Shown: piece by piece, positions 18,460 through 26,920 of the stretch | How positions within the stretch are numbered: the first letter of the stretch is position 1 | How the letters are laid out: each line of letters starts with the position of its first letter | Assembly (NCBI GenBank): GCA_965279195.1 | Contig: CBDIHP010000043.1 | Location: forward strand, 252,065 to 316,064 | DNA from: CBDIHP01 sp965279195 | Lineage (GTDB): Bacteria > Planctomycetota > Planctomycetia > Isosphaerales > Isosphaeraceae | Length of the DNA stretch: 64,000 bases | Direction: 5' to 3' | Notes under the pieces: model-generated | Database searches by the model: none | What the model saw: the letters and a program-made list of their open reading frames with translations, nothing else | What the model was told of the DNA's origin: nothing | Position numbers and translations under genes: made by a program

Positions 18460-19266
18460 TCAGGGGGCGACGTACTTGCCGCCCGAGGCCTGGGCGATCC
18501 GCTTGAGGTGGTCGCCCCCCTGGCCGCCGGCGAGGTCGATGCAGTGGATGGGGATGTGCTTGGCGTTGCGGGCGTTGATGGCCTCGACGGCGCCGTCGGG
18601 GAAGGCCCCGTCGGAGAGCAGGAAGATGGCGTCGGGCTTGAGGCCGATCGCCTGGTTCATCGCCATCCTCGGCTCGGTGCCGCCGTGGGGCTCGATCAGC
18701 GTGAGCCACTGCGCGAGCTGATCCTTCGCGAACGTGTCGGCCGATTTGGGGACGGCCCCCGGCATCGGCAGGACCCTGTCGTTGTAGAAGAGGACCTTGA
18801 AGCGCTGCGGGAACTGGAGGCTGTTCACGCTCCGTCGCAGCTCGCGCTTGGCGCGGATCAGTCGGTCCTCGTCGAGCATGCTCTCGGAGCAGTCCACCAC
18901 GTAGACGAAGAACTGGCCCTTCGCCTGGATCCCGAAGAACTGGGTCTTGCGCCAGGGGGGGACGTCTTCCCCGATCGAGCCGTAGCGATCCTCCATGTTC
19001 TCGAAGACGCCCGGCTTCCGCTTGGCGGCGGCGGCCTCGGAGGAGATGACGGTCGGGCCGCCGTCGACCTGGGGGCGGGGGGCTGCGGATTTCGGCCTGG
19101 CCTGGACGGCGGCCGACGCCGCCCTGGGCTGTTCCGGCCGGGATTGTTTCGGCTGGGATGGTGCGGTTTGCGCCAGGGCGCGAGGGCAGACTGACAGCAG
19201 GACGAGGGCAACGCCGAGCGAGGCGGCGAAGAGGTTCCGGGATCGGGTCGAATCGGGAAAACGCAT
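18460..19266 (-). CDS. von Willebrand factor A domain protein, exported
   Basis: 268 residues with a signal peptide (LFAASLGVALVLLSVCPRALAQ). An Ala/Pro/Gln-rich linker of about 60 residues leads into a vWA domain at about residues 105-265. The metal-binding MIDAS motif is complete: DCSES (DxSxS), a Thr in HGGTEP and LSDGAF. vWA domains bind protein partners through a divalent ion, so this may be a periplasmic or surface adhesion or assembly factor; no partner is evident. The ATG at 19266 precedes the signal peptide and has a GAGG-type site about 8-12 bases upstream. Longer in-frame starts exist to 19467 but would bury the signal peptide. Confidence 0.85.
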   Translation of the reverse strand: MRFPDSTRSRNLFAASLGVALVLLSVCPRALAQTAPSQPKQSRPEQPRAASAAVQARPKSAAPRPQVDGGPTVISSEAAAAKRKPGVFENMEDRYGSIGEDVPPWRKTQFFGIQAKGQFFVYVVDCSESMLDEDRLIRAKRELRRSVNSLQFPQRFKVLFYNDRVLPMPGAVPKSADTFAKDQLAQWLTLIEPHGGTEPRMAMNQAIGLKPDAIFLLSDGAFPDGAVEAINARNAKHIPIHCIDLAGGQGGDHLKRIAQASGGKYVAP

Positions 19267-19520
19267 GGAACGCTCGCCTCGGTTCGGGTAGACCGATCGT
19301 GTGCCACGGCAGGTCCGATCGTCCCTCAAGCGTACCCTCCGCGGGCGGGCCGGGTCCAAGAAATCTCGATGGCATTTCGACATCGGCGGATTGACGGAGG
19401 GGTCGTCGTTGCCACAATTCCGTGGTAGTGTGGTGACCCCCTGACGGAACTCGGGTGAGCTCATCACTCTTCAGATCGACTCGACGCAACACGACAGCAA
19501 GGCAGAGGAGTCGCCCGGAC

Positions 19521-20366
19521 ATGTGGGGCATCGGTCCTTCGGAACTCGGCCAGCTCGCCGGCGCGATCGCCTTCCTCGTCTTCATGGAAGGGCTGCTGAG
19601 CGCGGACAATGCCCTCGTGCTGGCGGTGATGGTCCGGCACCTGCCGAAAGAGCAGCAGAAGCGGGCCCTCCGCTACGGGATCTTCGGCGCGTTCTTCTTC
19701 CGGTTCGTCGCCGTGCTGTTCGCGGCGAGCCTGCTGGAATACTGGGGCTTCAAGTTCGTCGGGGGGCTGTATCTGCTGTACCTCGCGATCGCACACTTCC
19801 TGGCGAACAATGAGGACGAGGGCGAGTCGAAGGAGGTCAAGTCCCGGTTCGGGTCAGGCTTCTGGGGGACGGTCGTGGGCGTCGAGCTGGCGGACATCGC
19901 CTTCTCGGTCGACTCGATCCTGGCGGCCGTGGCGATCGCCGACAACCTCCCCAAGTCGCTCGGCTCGCGGGAACTCTTCCACTTCCCGCTGCTCGACATC
20001 TCGGTCGACCTCAAGATGACCGTGATCTACGTCGGTGGTGTGCTCGGCATCATCGCCATGCGTTACGTCGCCGGGTACTTCATCATCCTTCTGGACAAGT
20101 TCACCGGCCTGGCCGCCGGGGCGTACGGGCTGGTCGGATGGATCGGGCTCAAGCTGATCGGAGGCGGCATCGAGCACGCGCTCCATCCGCACAAGCCAAT
20201 CCCCCCGGGCGGCTGGCGGGAGTCGATCCCCCGCTGGGCGTATCAGTTCCCGTGGGAGATGCACCCCGGCCTCTTCTGGGGCGTCATGGGTCTCATCGTC
20301 GTCGGGAGCATGCTGTACAAGCCCAAGAAAACCCCCAAGCACGGCGAAGGGCTCGTGGTGCATTGA
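19521..20366 (+). CDS. TerC family integral membrane protein
   Basis: 281 residues, about seven to eight transmembrane helices. The two family signatures are present: FMEGLLSADNALVLAVMV in the first helices and ELADIAFSVDSILAAVAIAD in the second half, each with the conserved Asp residues. TerC proteins are linked to tellurite resistance and, in several bacteria, to export of manganese or metal loading of secreted enzymes. The substrate here is unknown. I chose the ATG at 19521 with GAGGAG 10 bases upstream. I looked for a manganese (yybP-ykoY) riboswitch in the leader and saw none. Confidence 0.9.
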   Translation: MWGIGPSELGQLAGAIAFLVFMEGLLSADNALVLAVMVRHLPKEQQKRALRYGIFGAFFFRFVAVLFAASLLEYWGFKFVGGLYLLYLAIAHFLANNEDEGESKEVKSRFGSGFWGTVVGVELADIAFSVDSILAAVAIADNLPKSLGSRELFHFPLLDISVDLKMTVIYVGGVLGIIAMRYVAGYFIILLDKFTGLAAGAYGLVGWIGLKLIGGGIEHALHPHKPIPPGGWRESIPRWAYQFPWEMHPGLFWGVMGLIVVGSMLYKPKKTPKHGEGLVVH

Positions 20367-20422
20367 TCTGAAGATCGGGCCGATGATCGATTCGGTCCGC
20401 CCAGAGGGGGGCCGGATGCTAG

Positions 20423-20443
20423 CCAGGGGTCTCCGACCCCTGG
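20423..20443. terminator. hairpin between convergent genes
   Basis: CCAGGGGTC, loop TCC, GACCCCTGG: a perfect 9-bp stem between the ends of the TerC gene (plus) and the nuclease gene (minus). No T run follows on either side, so it may be a bidirectional terminator or a dispersed repeat. Confidence 0.45.
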
Positions 20444-20496
20444 TGCGGAAACGACGGATTCACAACGATTTCCGGTATGGTTCCGGGCGGCCGGCG

Positions 20497-21396
20497 TCAG
20501 TGCAGCACGTCATTGAGCACGGCCGACAGCCGGATGGCGGCCTGGACCATCCTTTGCTCGACGCGGGGGAGGTTGGCGTCGAGGTAAGCCTGGCCGAGGC
20601 TGTCGCCGTTCCTGAGCCAGGGGAGGTCGGACTTGGGGGCGTTCTTGGCCGGGGCGCCGCGGCGGTCGCCGGGGTTCTTGTAGGCGAGCTTGGCGATCGC
20701 GTGGCTCTCGTTGGCCCACTCGATCGCGGTCCCGCCGGACCATTCGGCGGCGTTCTTGGCGGTGATCTGGTCGCCGACCCGCTTGACCCACTGATTCTCG
20801 GTCAGGCGGGTGCGTTCCAGGAGGCTGAAGTCCCAGATGCCGTGCAGGTTGCGATTGTCGCCAAAGAACTGGAGCTGCAAGCCATTGCCGCCCCGGTCGT
20901 TGCGGTCGCCGACGTGGAGCGGCTGGTGCATGTCCTGGAGCAGATGCACGACGAACCGCAGGGCCTTCCTGCGCTCGGCCTTCGACTTCGACGGGTCGGC
21001 GAGGATCTTCTTGAACTCGTCGAGCTTGTTGACGACGCAGCCGCCGGGCGGGCAGTCCTTGGGGTCGTAGCCGGCCTTGGAGATGGGCACGTTGACGTAG
21101 TGCCAGCCCGCGCTGCCTGGGACGTCGCTGCGGTGCTCGTCGGCCCATGTGGAGCAGTCGGCGAGGGTCTCGCCGGGTTCGAGCAATTCCTTGATCTTCG
21201 CCTTCGCGACGGGGGTGAGGCGGGCGTCGGCGACGCGGGCGATGACCCGGTGTCCGAGGCGTCCCCAGGCGTGCGCGACGCGGCCCGCGCCGGGGCCGAG
21301 GATCAGGCCGCCCACCGCGAGCGAGACGAGGGCGAGGCGGAGGGGTCCGCGACGGAAGTGGGAAAATGACAGGGATTTGTGCGACAGCATCGGCAT
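20497..21396 (-). CDS. S1/P1 family nuclease, secreted
   Basis: 299 residues. After a signal peptide cut after AHA the mature chain would start with Trp44, which in this family binds zinc with its backbone. The other zinc ligands are recognisable: His49 in LGHR, Asp in STWADE, His in WHYVN, His and Asp in HLLQDMHQPLH, and His/Asp in LHGIWD. These enzymes are trinuclear zinc phosphodiesterases that cut single-stranded nucleic acid, and some remove 3'-phosphate. It is likely to scavenge nucleotides outside the cytoplasm. AAGG lies upstream of the ATG. Full length for the family, no missing ligands seen. Confidence 0.92.
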   Translation of the reverse strand: MPMLSHKSLSFSHFRRGPLRLALVSLAVGGLILGPGAGRVAHAWGRLGHRVIARVADARLTPVAKAKIKELLEPGETLADCSTWADEHRSDVPGSAGWHYVNVPISKAGYDPKDCPPGGCVVNKLDEFKKILADPSKSKAERRKALRFVVHLLQDMHQPLHVGDRNDRGGNGLQLQFFGDNRNLHGIWDFSLLERTRLTENQWVKRVGDQITAKNAAEWSGGTAIEWANESHAIAKLAYKNPGDRRGAPAKNAPKSDLPWLRNGDSLGQAYLDANLPRVEQRMVQAAIRLSAVLNDVLH

Positions 21397-21598
21397 GCGA
21401 AGGACCTTGGCGGGGGCCGCTCGGCGACGTCCAACGGGGGCCGGCCCGCGACCATCGCGGGGGGCACCGGGGACGGGTCCAGCATAGACGCGGGGACGTC
21501 GGCTTTGCTACTGTTGATTCCTTGCCTTGCCCCGGGGTTGCGGCCGTGGGGAACACAGGCGTCCGAGGCGATCACGATCACGTCAGGAATGCAAATCG

Positions 21599-23908
21599 AT
21601 GGCCGGCGTCGACCCCTACTCCCCCTGCCCCTGCGGCAGCGGTCAGAAGCTCAAGTGGTGCTGCCATAAGGCCGAACCCTATGCGCTCCGCTCGATGCGG
21701 CTGCTCGACGGCAACCAGGCCGAGGCCTCGATCGAGGCCCTCGACGAGGGCCTGAAGAGGGTCCCCTTCAACCCCTGGTTAACGCTCCGCAAGGCGAGCA
21801 CTCTGGCCGAGTTGGGTCGTGTGAAGGATGCGTCGGACGTCCTCGCCGAGTTCCTCAAGAAGGAACCGAAGAACGTCCAGGCCCGCCTGATGTACGCCGG
21901 GGCCCGGATGAGCGTCTCGCCCGACGCGGCGGTGGACGCCCTCCAGGATGCGCTCGACGTGCTCCCGATCGGCGTCTCGCCGAGGGTCGCCCGCCTGATC
22001 CGCGAGGTGGGGCTGATCCTGATCGGCGAGGAGAAGTTCGTCGCCGCGCGACGGCATTTCCTGCTGATGCATCGCATCCTCGACAACGTGTCCACCGGCC
22101 CGGAGGCCGCCGAGGAGATCGAGTCGATGCGGGAGGAAATCCTCCGCCCGCTCGACGGCTCGGTGGAGATCGCCCCCTGGTTCAAGCAGGATTACGACTG
22201 CCTGCCTGCGCCCGAGGGGACTCCCGAGGCCATCGCCGCCCGGTTCCGCGAGGCGCTGGAACTCGCCGAGGTCGGCCGCTTCCGCGCCGCCATGGCGCTC
22301 TACCACGCCCTCACCGGCGACCTCGGCTCGGGCACCCCGGCGGGCAGCGTCGCCGAGTACAACGAGGGGCTGACCCGGCTCTACGTCGGCGACCACAAGG
22401 GGGCCGTGGCCCTGCTTCGCCGTCGCGTCGTCGCCCTCGGGCAGACTTCCGAGGCGGTCGACATCGAGCTGCTCTGCCAGTCCATCGAGCCGGTGCGCTC
22501 GGCCGATCGCGTCGAGTACGTCCACTGGATCTGGCCGATCCGCAACCACGACGGCCTGCTCGCCGAACTCGGCAAGCAGACCGACCTCCTCGAAGAGGGC
22601 GAAGGCGATTTCGATCCCTCGGACGAGAATTCGGCCGACGCGATCGTCTTCCAGCTCCTCGACCGACCCGCGCTGACGAAGGTCCCCGAGGCCCCGCTCA
22701 CGCCCGATCAGATCCCGATCGTCCAGGGGCGTCTGTACGTCAGCAAGGACCTCGTCGCCCTGGGTGGCGCGGACGACGGGCGGCTCGAAGGGCTCCGCGA
22801 CCGTTTCATGGCCATCGCCGGCCCGACGATCGTCCCCGCGCACCCGAAGTCGAAGTTCCAGGCCGAGCTCAGCCGCTCGGCGCTCTCGATCTCCTGGGAG
22901 TGGCAGCTCCCCGACGGCCTCATCCCGAGGGAGATCGACCGACTCCGGGGGGAGAAGAAGGCCGAGGTCCTCACGAAGGTCTGGCCGGGCGTCCCCAAGC
23001 CTTACCTCAACGGCAAGACTCCGCTCCAGGCCGCGGGCCTGCCCGAAGGCCAGGTCCCCCTCCGCGCCGCACTGCTCATCATCGCCCTCAGCGGCCTCGA
23101 CGAGCGTGTCCTCGAATTGACGACGACGCTCCGCGACCTGCTCAAGCTCCCCGAAGAACCCGGGATCGACCTCCGGACGACCCAGTTCGAAGACGTCCCC
23201 TACGCCCGTTTCCACACGATCGACCTGGAGACCGCGAGCGTCATCGACCTCGCGGGCATCGTGGCCCGGTCGGAGGCGATCTTCCTGCCCTGGATGGTCG
23301 AGCAGGCCGGGACGCAGTTGCTCAAGGCGACCGACGCCGAACTCGACGCCGTGGGCATGCCCCGGTTCCGCGTGCACGAGGCGCTGGGGATCCGCTACGA
23401 ATCCACCGGCTACCCCGAGAAGGCCGCCGAGCAGATGACCCTGGGCCGCGCCGCCGACCCGAATCGGCTGGTCCCGCTCAGCGCAATGAACTGGGACCTG
23501 GCCGACCTGATGCTCAAGATGCCCCGGACCCGGCCCGAGGAGTGGGTGCCCGACCTCTCGGTCCTGCTGGAGCGCTACAGCCAGATCCCCGAGTGCGCCA
23601 AGGTGCTCTCGTCGCGACTGGTCGCGATGCGGCTGATCCAGCTCATCCCGCACCCCGAGCGCCCGGACGACTTCCTGCTCGACACCCGCCGGCTCCAGGC
23701 CCTCCTGGCGACCTACGGCCCGAAGGTCCGCACGGCGACCGGCGAGCTGGGCGTCTCGGCCTCCAAGCCCGCGATCTGGACCCCCGGCTCCGCCGCCGCG
23801 GCCAGCACCGGCGGTGGCGGCGGCATCTGGACCCCAGGCTCGTCCGCCCCGCCCGCCCAGGGCACGCCCCCGGCCGCCAAGTCGCCGCTCATCATCCCCG
23901 GCCGCTGA
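21599..23908 (+). CDS. SEC-C metal-binding motif and TPR-like protein
   Basis: 769 residues. The N-terminus is a SEC-C zinc motif (SPCPCGSGQKLKWCCH; Cys10, Cys12, Cys21 and Cys22 or His23), as at the end of SecA, where it binds SecB and ribosomes. Tetratricopeptide-like helices follow (EASIEALDEGLKRVPFNPW, VKDASDVLAEFLKKEPKN) to about residue 280. The long middle region has no family that I recognise, and the C-terminus is a Gly/Ser/Pro-rich tail with a repeated IWTPGS. The ATG at 21599 has AGGA 9 bases upstream. A second TPR gene follows in the same direction, 250 bases on, so the two may act together, perhaps in a protein-handling scaffold (inference). Confidence 0.85.
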   Translation: MAGVDPYSPCPCGSGQKLKWCCHKAEPYALRSMRLLDGNQAEASIEALDEGLKRVPFNPWLTLRKASTLAELGRVKDASDVLAEFLKKEPKNVQARLMYAGARMSVSPDAAVDALQDALDVLPIGVSPRVARLIREVGLILIGEEKFVAARRHFLLMHRILDNVSTGPEAAEEIESMREEILRPLDGSVEIAPWFKQDYDCLPAPEGTPEAIAARFREALELAEVGRFRAAMALYHALTGDLGSGTPAGSVAEYNEGLTRLYVGDHKGAVALLRRRVVALGQTSEAVDIELLCQSIEPVRSADRVEYVHWIWPIRNHDGLLAELGKQTDLLEEGEGDFDPSDENSADAIVFQLLDRPALTKVPEAPLTPDQIPIVQGRLYVSKDLVALGGADDGRLEGLRDRFMAIAGPTIVPAHPKSKFQAELSRSALSISWEWQLPDGLIPREIDRLRGEKKAEVLTKVWPGVPKPYLNGKTPLQAAGLPEGQVPLRAALLIIALSGLDERVLELTTTLRDLLKLPEEPGIDLRTTQFEDVPYARFHTIDLETASVIDLAGIVARSEAIFLPWMVEQAGTQLLKATDAELDAVGMPRFRVHEALGIRYESTGYPEKAAEQMTLGRAADPNRLVPLSAMNWDLADLMLKMPRTRPEEWVPDLSVLLERYSQIPECAKVLSSRLVAMRLIQLIPHPERPDDFLLDTRRLQALLATYGPKVRTATGELGVSASKPAIWTPGSAAAASTGGGGGIWTPGSSAPPAQGTPPAAKSPLIIPGR

Positions 23909-23930
23909 TCGAAGCCGTCTCGCCCCCGCA

Positions 23931-24093
23931 CCGTTTGAAGCCGATTCGTGTGCCACTGCCCTGCCAGTGCGACCGACGGCCCGGGCGGAGCGGGGGGCGA
24001 TGGAGGTCGTTCGACGCGTCTTGGGGAGGGCCTTTTGTCCCGGGCTCTCCCGGGCAGTGGCAAGCCGATGGCACACGAACTGGCTCCAAACGG
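23931..24093. repeat. inverted-repeat element, 25-bp imperfect ends
   Basis: 163 bp. The left end (23931-23955, starting CCGTTTGAAGCC) is complementary at 22 of 25 positions to the right end (24069-24093, ending GGCTCCAAACGG). The next bases inward also pair (GTGCCACTGCC against GGCAGTGG with small gaps). No gene inside. It lies in the gap between the SEC-C gene and the TPR gene. Confidence 0.7.
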
Positions 24094-24158
24094 CGCGGAT
24101 CTTCGGCGCGTTGTGACGTTCGTCTCTCAGGTTTCTCTCAACGGTTCCGGGGGCACCC

Positions 24159-25904
24159 ATGTCATCTCCGACCCCGGACGACCCGGCCCTCATGCTGGTG
24201 CATCGGGGGTGGGACCACCTGCGACGCCACCGGCCGCTCGCGGCCTGGGCGTGCTGGCGGCAGGCCCTGGCGATCGACCCGGATCACAAGGCGGCGAACA
24301 AGGCGATCCAGGTGCTGGAGACGTCGGCCGAGCTGCCGGTCGCGGCGCGCCGGGAGTACAAGCTGCTCCCGCCGGGGTCCGAATCCGACCGGCTCCGCTG
24401 GGATGAGCGGCTCCAGGGCCCGGGGCTCGATGACCTCAACCGCGCCGCCGATGTCTTCGGGCGGATCGCCGAGGAGTCGACGGACGACTCCGCCGCCCGG
24501 TACAACCAGGCCCTCTGCCTGGCCTGGACCGGCCGCAACGTCGAGGCCGTCGCGGCCCTCGATCGACTGCTGCAACACCTCGGGCGGTCGAGCAATCCCG
24601 ACCATCACGATTCGGCCGTGCTGGCCTGGGCCCTGGCCGAGGTCTTGAGGCAGGGCGGCGGGGCCGAGTCGCTCGCCGACGGCCTGACGCACACAGCGTT
24701 CACGTCCTGGGGCGATGACCTGGGCGATCCTGCGGCATTCCTCGATCGGATCCCGGGCGTGCGACCCGTGCCCCCGCCCGTCGACCCCGTCACGGGCCAG
24801 CCGCAGCTCACGGACGCCGCCATCTATGAGTGGCTCGACGGCCCGCTGGATGGGGACCAGCCCCGGCGGCTGCTCGCCCTCGTCATGCGATCCCCGCGCG
24901 GGCTTCGCGTGTCGAGCCCGGAGCCGATCGGCCTGAACCGGGTGATCGACGACGTCGCCAGGCGCCTGCCGCCGGCCGTTCCGCCGCCCCGCCGCGAGGC
25001 GACGCCGCTGCCCCTGGCGTTCCTCGACGCCGACGTCTGGGCGGCCCGCCTCCCCGCCGGCCTGGATCCCGATCAGCAGGCCACGGCCCATCGAGCGGTT
25101 GTCGAACACTATTACGAGAACCTCTGGATCCACCACAGGCGCAAGGGCCTCGACGGCCGCTCGCCGCTCGATGCCGCCCGCGCGGCCGCCTCCGGCGATC
25201 GCGTGGCCGGGTTGAAGCTCCGCGGCGTGCTCTTGCTCCGCGAGCAGCTCGGCGAGCGCCCGAGCACGGCCGTCCTCTACCAGGGGTATCCGTTCGACCG
25301 CCTCCGACGCCGCCTCGGGATCGAACCCCGAGACCCCGAGACCGTCGACCCCGCCGACGCCTCCTGCATGAGCGTCGAGGACCTCGACCGGCTCGAACCG
25401 GCTGGCCTGGACCTGCCGACGCTCGTCAACGCGTTCGAATCGGCCGCCGCCCTCGGCGACGACGCCCGCGCGACCCGGTTCGCCGCCGCGCTCGTCGAAC
25501 GGGGGGCCGAGGCCCTCGGTGCCGTCGACCGCCTGGCGGTCTTCGCCACGCTCGTCCGCCAGGCGCTCAAGAACGATGGCGTCGAACTCGCCCTGAACCG
25601 GATCACTCAGGCGATCGAGGCCGACCGGGAACTCGGGCAAGGCGCCGGCTCGCGGATGTATCGCACCTGGCGGGCGGAGGTCCTCGCCCGGAACGATCGC
25701 GGCGCCGAGGCGGCCGAGGTCTACGACGGGCTGCTTGCCGAGCGGCCCGACCCTGCCCTGGCCCTCGACGCGGCGGAGACATTCCTCGACAATCAGGAAG
25801 ACGAACTCGCGCGCCGGTTCTCCGAGGTCGCCCGGTCGCTCGCCCGTGAGGCCGGGGATGAGGATCTGCTGCTGAAGGCCGAGGCGCTTCTGGAGACGAT
25901 CTGA
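24159..25904 (+). CDS. TPR-containing protein of unknown function
   Basis: 581 residues, soluble, no signal peptide. The first 150 residues have tetratricopeptide-like pairs (HRPLAAWACWRQALAIDPDHKAANKA; SAARYNQALCLAWTGRNVEAVAALDRLLQ). More helical repeats lie at the C-terminus (AAEVYDGLLAERPDPALALDAAETFLDN). The middle has no motif that I recognise. It is probably a protein-protein scaffold. It follows the SEC-C/TPR gene on the same strand, which fits a functional pair, although an inverted-repeat element lies between. Composition is as GC-rich as its neighbours. Confidence 0.8.
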   Translation: MSSPTPDDPALMLVHRGWDHLRRHRPLAAWACWRQALAIDPDHKAANKAIQVLETSAELPVAARREYKLLPPGSESDRLRWDERLQGPGLDDLNRAADVFGRIAEESTDDSAARYNQALCLAWTGRNVEAVAALDRLLQHLGRSSNPDHHDSAVLAWALAEVLRQGGGAESLADGLTHTAFTSWGDDLGDPAAFLDRIPGVRPVPPPVDPVTGQPQLTDAAIYEWLDGPLDGDQPRRLLALVMRSPRGLRVSSPEPIGLNRVIDDVARRLPPAVPPPRREATPLPLAFLDADVWAARLPAGLDPDQQATAHRAVVEHYYENLWIHHRRKGLDGRSPLDAARAAASGDRVAGLKLRGVLLLREQLGERPSTAVLYQGYPFDRLRRRLGIEPRDPETVDPADASCMSVEDLDRLEPAGLDLPTLVNAFESAAALGDDARATRFAAALVERGAEALGAVDRLAVFATLVRQALKNDGVELALNRITQAIEADRELGQGAGSRMYRTWRAEVLARNDRGAEAAEVYDGLLAERPDPALALDAAETFLDNQEDELARRFSEVARSLAREAGDEDLLLKAEALLETI

Positions 25905-25971
25905 ATCCCGGATTCGGATCGTCCGCCGGTTTCGTGGCGAATGTTCGGATGTTTCGAGCGGAGGTCGCGGC

Positions 25972-25989
25972 GGGCGGTGCCCACCCTAC
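25972..25989. repeat. short dispersed repeat just before a start codon
   Basis: GGGCGGTGCCCACCCTAC, identical to 5131-5148. It ends 4 bases before the ATG at 25994, so it occupies the position where a ribosome binding site would be. Confidence 0.5.
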
Positions 25990-25993
25990 GGAT

Positions 25994-26881
25994 ATGACCA
26001 ATTCACGAGTCGTCACGCTGGCGCTGGTGCAGATGCGGTGCGATGGGTCGCCGGAGGAGAACCTCCGCGTCGCGCTCGGGCGGATCGACGAGGCCGCGAA
26101 GGCCGGGGCGAACATCGTCGCGCTGCCGGAGCTGTTCCTCGGTCCCTACTTCTGCCAGAGGCCCGACGACGCCTCGGCGTTCGACCGAGCCGAGCCGGTC
26201 CCCGGCCCGACGTGCCAGGCGTTGTCCGAGGCGGCGAGGCGGCACGGGATCGTCCTGATCCCCGGCTCGATCTTCGAGCGGACCGACGGCACGGTCTTCT
26301 ACAACACGACCCCGGTCTTCGGGCCCGACGGGGCGCTGCTGGGGACCTACCGCAAGTCGCACATCCCCGAGGACGTGCTCTACCACGAGCAGCACTACTT
26401 CGCGGGCGGCGACACCGGGGTGCGGGTCTTCGACACACCCTTCGGCAAGATCGCCCCGCTCATCTGCTTCGACCAGTGGTTCCCCGAGGCCGCCCGGCTG
26501 GCGACCCTCCAGGGGGCCGAGATCCTGATCTATCCCACGGCGATCGGTGTCATCGACGAGGACGTCGAGGACAACATCACCGGCGACTGGGAGCAGATGT
26601 GGCGGAACGCCCAGCTCGGCCACGCCGCCACGAACAACGTCTACGTCGCCGGCCTGAATCGCGTGGGCAAGGAGGGGGCCATCACCTTCTGGGGCGGGTC
26701 GTTCATCGCCGACCCGTCGAGCAAGGTCCTTGCCCTGGGGAGCGACCGGGAAGAAATCCTCTATGCCGAGCTGCAACTCGACCGCGTCCAGGCCCTCCAG
26801 GCCGCCTGGCGATTCCTCCCCAACCGCCGCCCGGATTTGTATGATGGATTGACCCGCCCGGTCGCGAGGTCCGCCGACTGA
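25994..26881 (+). CDS. aguB: N-carbamoylputrescine amidase (nitrilase superfamily)
   Basis: 295 residues, cytoplasmic. Hydrolyses N-carbamoylputrescine to putrescine, CO2 and ammonia in the agmatine route of polyamine synthesis. The nitrilase catalytic triad is present: Glu in ALPELF, Lys in TYRKSHIPED and Cys in ICFDQWFPEAARL. HEQHYFAGGDTG and the C-terminal WRFLPNRRPDLYDGL are typical of this branch. The family usually has CWDQWFPE, and the Trp is Phe here. The ATG at 25994 begins the homology; the GGTGCCCACCCTAC repeat directly upstream leaves no good ribosome binding site. Agmatine deiminase, the usual partner, is not in the window. The DUF1501 gene follows 39 bases later. Confidence 0.9.
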   Translation: MTNSRVVTLALVQMRCDGSPEENLRVALGRIDEAAKAGANIVALPELFLGPYFCQRPDDASAFDRAEPVPGPTCQALSEAARRHGIVLIPGSIFERTDGTVFYNTTPVFGPDGALLGTYRKSHIPEDVLYHEQHYFAGGDTGVRVFDTPFGKIAPLICFDQWFPEAARLATLQGAEILIYPTAIGVIDEDVEDNITGDWEQMWRNAQLGHAATNNVYVAGLNRVGKEGAITFWGGSFIADPSSKVLALGSDREEILYAELQLDRVQALQAAWRFLPNRRPDLYDGLTRPVARSAD

Positions 26882-26920
26882 GCCCGCCCGAACCCGACCG
26901 ATCGCCGGAGGATCGTCGCC

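Noticed and set aside
19267..19520. Manganese riboswitch before TerC
   Set aside because: I could not find the conserved yybP-ykoY core in this leader.
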